A DNA stretch of 64,000 nucleotides, taken from assembly GCA_001642005.1 (NCBI GenBank), contig LWCA01000010.1:30747-94746 (forward strand), read 5' to 3'. Every line of letters starts with the position of its first letter. Within the stretch, counting starts at the first letter, position 1. This DNA is from Intoshia linei. Lineage: Eukaryota; Orthonectida; Rhopaluridae. Under the pieces are notes generated by a model. That model made no database searches. It was not told where the DNA came from and saw only the letters and a program-made list of their open reading frames with translations. Made by a program: the position numbers and the translations under genes. This document shows, piece by piece, positions 62,901-64,000 of the stretch.

Positions 62901-63620
62901 TAATTACACACATAAATAATAATGTAAATTTGTATCGTATGAAAAACTTGAATCAACCCAAAGAGATCGAAATTTTAAAATTTCAAAAGTTTAATCCAAT
63001 TTGAGAAATTGGGGCAAAGTCAACAATGAAAATTTTTAATAAAAATATTTTCAATTTCTCTTAAATAAAATCTTGAATCTGATATAAACTTTTCAATTTG
63101 AAGTAAATTAATATATTGCACTATGATCACATGCCCACGACCGTTCAAAAACGCTCTCACGACCGCAGGTTGTGCACTTTGATTTAGAGAAAAAAATTTA
63201 GTATGAGAAAAAATGAAAAGTAATATTTAAAAATTTACATAGATCTCATTATAAGTGGACACCAATCAGTGGCCGACAAGGATCCATGTTTTGCAACCTT
63301 TTGGTAATAACTTATTACTAATAAAATTCTAAAACACAAATCCATTATACACAAATTTAGCCAAAAAATTACATTATTTTGAATGTGTACTATTTCATCG
63401 TTTAATTGAACCAATTCTTTTCTCTGATTAATAATTTTTAAATTTTGTTCATTAATTTTTTTTTCTAAATTTGAGATAATAATTTCACCATTCTTGATAT
63501 CTAAATTTGATTTTTCATAATTCCTGCAATAATTTTGTATTTTATTATCATAGTCATGCTTTCTTTCTATGTAATAAATATTCAATTCATCATATTTATC
63601 TTTTTCTTGTTTTATCTATT
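53994..63620 (-). CDS. Long multi-exon coiled-coil protein, 5' end not found
   Basis: Minus-strand gene of at least 16 small exons, each rich in Lys, Glu, Asn, Ile and Leu with heptad spacing, separated by introns of tens to about 1300 bp. Exon-like blocks (approximate): 63615-63390, 62035-61950, 61510-61445, 61335-61070, 60990-60915, 60080-59920, 59530-59395, 59130-59065, 58455-58285, 57935-57850, 57785-57620, 57530-57440, 55650-55545, 55500-55194, 54360-54230, 54170-53994 (stop TAA at 53994-53996). Samples: 'LENKIKEIEILKNEKATLIS', 'KIKLESEINKMKIDNEKLN', 'ISNLEKKINEQNLKI'. No motor, kinase or membrane domain is visible. Candidates include golgins, centrosomal, myosin-tail-like or kinesin-tail-like proteins, and none is favoured. 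Several introns carry Helitron-like and hAT copies. Confidence 0.65.
55915..56996 (+). mobile_element. Helitron-like element, 5' truncated, in a coiled-coil-gene intron
   Basis: Body from TGTATTTTGTTAACACACAC, through CGCATTCCCGGTGAAAAATA, to the 3' end: ATCGGCAGAGCTACGTGCTG, GTAGTACATAACAG, TCAACCTAG at 56996 followed by T. An N lies at 55729 just upstream. Confidence 0.65.
62613..63181. mobile_element. hAT-like MITE (569 bp), same family as 35924-38155
   Basis: Left end CAGGGATGCACAACCTTTCC, right end AGGTTGTGCACTTTG; flanks ATCTAGAG (62605-62612) and ATTTAGAG (63182-63189), a 7/8 match to an 8-bp target duplication. Inner parts GCTACTACGGCCGCACA and CCCACGACCG correspond to those at 35970 and 37308. 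Confidence 0.78.
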
Positions 63621-63724
63621 GTAAATAGTAATATATTGACTATTAATGAGAATTGTTTAATTATGTTTCTCTTCAATTTAAAAATTTATCTCAACCCTTT
63701 CAGACTGTCATTTTATATTAATTA

Positions 63725-64000
63725 TCCTTACTTATATAATATGCTACGCAATATTTGTTTGTGTGTGTTACCGTTTATTTCAATAACCACCAGTCTTAGA
63801 ATTTTATAAAATCCACATTTTAATTACAGTTTTTTTCGGGAATGTTAATAAAATAAATTTCAACCTCCCAAACTCACATCTTACGGTTCACAAAGCCCAA
63901 TTGTCGTTTTTTTAAAAATCAAACAAGTTCTAGAATTTTAAAAACAATATACTCTAATACGGATTTTAAAATCATAAACATTATCATAAATTTAAATTTA
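63725..64000 (+). mobile_element. Helitron-like element, 5' end, continuing past the window
   Basis: Starts TCCTTACTTATATAATATGC after A at 63724; then GCAATATTTGTTTGTG, TACCGTTTATTTCAATAACC and AACTCACATCTTACGG in the usual order. Runs off the window end. Confidence 0.65.

Noticed and set aside
1-64000. CRISPR arrays, operons, bacterial-type regulatory sites, tRNA or rRNA genes
   Set aside because: The sequence is eukaryotic with spliced genes; no regularly spaced repeats of CRISPR type and no tRNA or rRNA structure was recognised by eye.

Overview
The window is AT-rich animal (bilaterian) nuclear DNA. All genes are split by GT-AG introns, there is no operon-like packing, and the gene set is metazoan: eIF3L, a 5-HT7-like serotonin receptor, DPH1, NFS1, a peptide-receptor-like GPCR, a dispanin, a PUR-domain protein, an SLC5 transporter, a SCAMP and a large coiled-coil protein. 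Many introns are only 32-50 bp, and most of the remaining space is young and decayed transposon sequence. A small-genome invertebrate, perhaps a simplified parasite such as an orthonectid, would fit. That placement is inference; no species is identified from the sequence.

Layout. Positions 213-9105 hold two minus-strand genes head to tail: eIF3L (translation initiation) and a serotonin receptor whose single 3.1-kb intron carries transposon debris. Positions 12537-19765 hold two plus-strand genes: DPH1 (diphthamide on eEF2) and NFS1 (mitochondrial cysteine desulfurase). NFS1 runs tail to tail, 23 bp apart, into a minus-strand peptide-type GPCR whose 5' end is lost next to a Helitron end and a Ty3/Gypsy reverse-transcriptase fragment at about 21.1 kb. 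From 21.1 to 33.2 kb the window is mostly mobile DNA with one small dispanin gene (26423-26994). A PUR-repeat gene (33253-34457) faces the 3' end of an SLC5 sodium-solute symporter. The body of that symporter lies at 40.2-46.3 kb, and its last intron appears to be swollen by nested transposons. From 46.3 to 53.1 kb there is repeat and very AT-rich sequence with assembly gaps. A SCAMP gene (to 53911) then meets, 82 bp away and tail to tail, a long coiled-coil gene on the minus strand that runs to about 63.6 kb.

Mobile DNA. The dominant family has Helitron hallmarks: copies begin TC, end CTAG after a hairpin, and sit between A and T. Several hAT-type elements can be delimited by 8-bp target duplications, including one inserted exactly inside the terminus of another. 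TA-flanked mariner/pogo-like MITEs are also present. Single or short N runs lie at about 28393, 30538, 47986, 52297 and 55729; at least two are next to duplicated sequence that may be an assembly artefact.

The genes do not form one pathway. They are ordinary housekeeping and signalling genes in a transposon-rich neighbourhood. The most notable biology is the very small, sharply sized introns and the Helitron-like family.
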